Part shown: positions 62,631-64,000 of the stretch, piece by piece
Layout of the letters: each line of letters starts with the position of its first letter
How positions within the stretch are numbered: the first letter of the stretch is position 1
NCBI RefSeq assembly: GCF_004005495.1
Contig: NZ_RZYA01000007.1
Span: forward strand, 310,001-374,000
Source: Streptomyces antnestii
GTDB lineage: Bacteria; Actinomycetota; Actinomycetes; Streptomycetales; Streptomycetaceae
DNA: 64,000 nucleotides
Direction of reading: 5' to 3'
Position numbers and translations under genes: made by a program
The notes under the pieces: model-generated
Databases searched by the model: none
The model's input: the letters and a program-made list of their open reading frames with translations, nothing else
What the model was told of the DNA's origin: nothing

Positions 62631-63254
62631 TCAGTCCTCGTCGGCGAGGATCAGGTACAGCTTCTTGCGGGCTTCGTTGATGACGGTCAGCGCCTTCTCG
62701 CGCTGCTCCTTGCTGCCGGTCTTCCAGACCTGCCCGAACGCCTCCATCAGACCGAAGCCGGCCTGTCGGATCTCGTTCAGGGAGTCCCAGTCGACCCCGC
62801 GCCCGGCCTCTTCCCAGGGAGCGTCCGGGCCCTCGTCGGCCGCGGAACGGCCCGGCTCGGTGAGGGAGAACAGCTTCTTGCCGCCCTCGCTCTCGCTGGC
62901 GATGAGGCCCTCGTCCTCGAGCAGCTGGAGGGTCGGGTACACCGATCCCGGGCTGGGCTTCCACGCCCCGCCGCTGCGCTCGGCGATCTCCTGGATCATC
63001 TCGTAGCCGTGCATCGGACGGTCCTTCAGGAGGGCCAGGATCGACGCGCGTACGTCACCGCGCCGTGCCCTTCCGCGAGGTCCGCCCCGGCCGCCGCGCC
63101 CGCCACCCCAGGGTCCCGGGCCGAAGCCGGGCCCGAAGGGGCCGAAGGCGGAGCGCCGCCCTTCGAAGCCGCCCCGACCGGGATGGCCGGGCCCGCACTG
63201 TCCGTGTCCGTGTCCGTGCTCATGTTCGTAGCCATGGGGACGCATCGACATCAT
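62631..63254 (-). CDS. PadR-family regulator with His-rich leader
   Basis: Up to 207 residues (an ATG two codons later is possible). A Gly/His-rich N-terminus (HGYEHEHGHGHGQCGPGH, about 6-23) is followed by the PadR winged helix (LALLKDRPMHGYEMIQEIAERSGGAWKPSPGSVYPTLQLLEDEGLI, with GYE and YPTL family marks) and a C-terminal helical dimer domain (FGQVWKTGSKEQREKALTVINEARKKL). PadR proteins repress genes including themselves. The His-rich head might bind metal (inference). Confidence 0.88.
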   Translation of the reverse strand: MMSMRPHGYEHEHGHGHGQCGPGHPGRGGFEGRRSAFGPFGPGFGPGPWGGGRGGRGGPRGRARRGDVRASILALLKDRPMHGYEMIQEIAERSGGAWKPSPGSVYPTLQLLEDEGLIASESEGGKKLFSLTEPGRSAADEGPDAPWEEAGRGVDWDSLNEIRQAGFGLMEAFGQVWKTGSKEQREKALTVINEARKKLYLILADED

Positions 63255-63261
63255 TCCTTCC

Positions 63262-63291
63262 ATCGTTGATCGGTCGCGATGCGTCAACGAT
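63262..63291. promoter_or_regulatory. Candidate PadR operator
   Basis: ATCGTTGA (63262-63269) and TCAACGAT (63284-63291) form a perfect dyad with 14 bp between; CGATATATCG (63288-63297) is a further palindrome beside it. Lies just upstream of the PadR start, so autoregulation is likely. Confidence 0.65.
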
Positions 63292-63369
63292 ATATCGGAA
63301 CTGTTCGGCTGACAACCCTCCTCATCTGACAGGCCTCCTCACTGACAACCCTCCTCATAGGGTGGGCCG

Positions 63370-63798
63370 ATGACGTCGATCAAGAAGTTCCAAGTCACCT
63401 TCGACTGCGCAGAGCCTGAGCGCCTCGCCCGCTTCTGGTGCGAGGTGCTGGGGTACGTCGTACCGCCGCCGCCGGAGGGGTTCGTCACCTGGGACGACTT
63501 CAAGGGCTCACAGCCGCCCGAGCAGCGGGATTCCTGGTTCGCCTGCGTCGATCCCTCGGGGGTGGGCCCGCGGCTGTACTTCCAGCGCGTCCCCGAGGGG
63601 AAGGCCGCCAAGAACCGGGTGCATCTCGATGTGCGGGTCGGCACCGGACTCGTGGGTGAGGAGCGCCTCGCCGCACTCGAGGCCGAATGCGCACGGCTGG
63701 TCCCGCTCGGCGCGGTACACGTGCAAACGCTGTACGACGGAAACGATTCGTGCATCCCGATGCTGGACATCGAGGGCAACGAGTTCTGCATCGACTGA
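63370..63798 (+). CDS. VOC-family protein
   Basis: 142 residues: VTFDCAEPERLARFWCEVLGYVV, SWFACVDPSGVGPRLYFQRVPEG and NRVHLDVRVG (all typical for the Streptomyces VOC type with VDPxGxGPRLxFQxVPExKxxKNRxHLD), closing with MLDIEGNEFCI. Metal site His in NRVHLD and Glu in the end. Ligand or substrate unknown. Start ATG 63370, eight bases after AGGGTGG. Confidence 0.88.
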   Translation: MTSIKKFQVTFDCAEPERLARFWCEVLGYVVPPPPEGFVTWDDFKGSQPPEQRDSWFACVDPSGVGPRLYFQRVPEGKAAKNRVHLDVRVGTGLVGEERLAALEAECARLVPLGAVHVQTLYDGNDSCIPMLDIEGNEFCID

Positions 63799-63872
63799 GG
63801 ACCGCGCACCCGGTCCAGAACTCCCGAATTGGCCTTGGCCTGCGCGTTCGCCGGGCCCGTAGCGTCGGCCCC

Positions 63873-64000
63873 ATGCGTATTCGAATCGTGGACGCCTTCA
63901 CCGACCGCCCCTTCGCCGGCAATCCGGCCGGCGTGCTCCTCCTCGACGCCTTCCCCGACGACACCCGCCTACAGTCGATCGCCACCGAGGTCAACCACGC
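63873..64000 (+). CDS. PhzF-family protein, N-terminus only
   Basis: First 42 residues: RIRIVDAFTDRPFAGNPAGVLLLD (canonical PhzF start, with the NPAxV block near the active site). Continues beyond the window. PhzF isomerases epimerise or isomerise small acids; the actual role is unknown. Confidence 0.85.
   Translation, partial: MRIRIVDAFTDRPFAGNPAGVLLLDAFPDDTRLQSIATEVNH

Overview
The window is high-GC DNA whose protein sequences, codon bias and regulators (RheA/Hsp18, CGNR and PadR factors, LuxR-type two-component pairs, MocR) are those of a Streptomyces or close relative. No rRNA, tRNA or CRISPR array was found. Coding is dense on both strands.

From 1 to about 46 kb the sequence looks like an accessory or chromosome-arm region. 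Working operons alternate with broken genes: a methyltransferase tail (2.4 kb), an hsp20 relic (5.5 kb), DUF2267 (8 kb), a toxin-antitoxin fusion (9.8 kb), a Tn3 transposase tail (14.2 kb), a methyltransferase head (14.5 kb), a mercuric reductase tail (22.9 kb), an acyl-CoA ligase and a tyrosine integrase (28.4-30 kb), a chloramphenicol-type exporter (41-42 kb) and DUF899 (46.7 kb). Intact modules here are: two short-chain dehydrogenases; a heat-shock locus (dnaK-grpE, and rheA divergent from hsp18 around a TGTCATC-N5-GATGACA operator); a TetR/DUF4345 pair; an RHH-VOC-MFS operon; a sensor kinase/regulator pair; two overlapping Ser/Thr kinases with PQQ-like repeats; and a VOC / FMN-oxidase-like / ferredoxin / ferredoxin-reductase operon facing a CGNR regulator.

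The most unusual locus is 31.95-35.44 kb. A trypco2-like small protein overlaps a 1060-residue protein made of a trypsin-like protease, a NACHT-type NTPase, a multi-helix membrane region and an in-frame C-terminal Cys-containing module. It follows a broken integrase and resembles predicted NTP-dependent conflict (defence) systems. Near it lies a mosaic relic at 36.06-36.17 kb, stitched from two segments that sit 1.07 kb apart at 42.5-43.7 kb.

From 47 to 64 kb the genes are mostly intact: DUF3037 with a HipA-like kinase, a Rieske lipoprotein, an isochorismatase-fold protein, a flavin-binding oxidase, LysR/EamA, MocR/PNPOx, an ABC exporter next to a two-component system, a Clp-N-domain protein, SRPBCC, PadR, VOC and a partial PhzF. 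Two MITE-like elements (50.2 and 51.65 kb) share termini and a hairpin core with compensatory base changes; each begins at the TAG stop codon of the gene before it.
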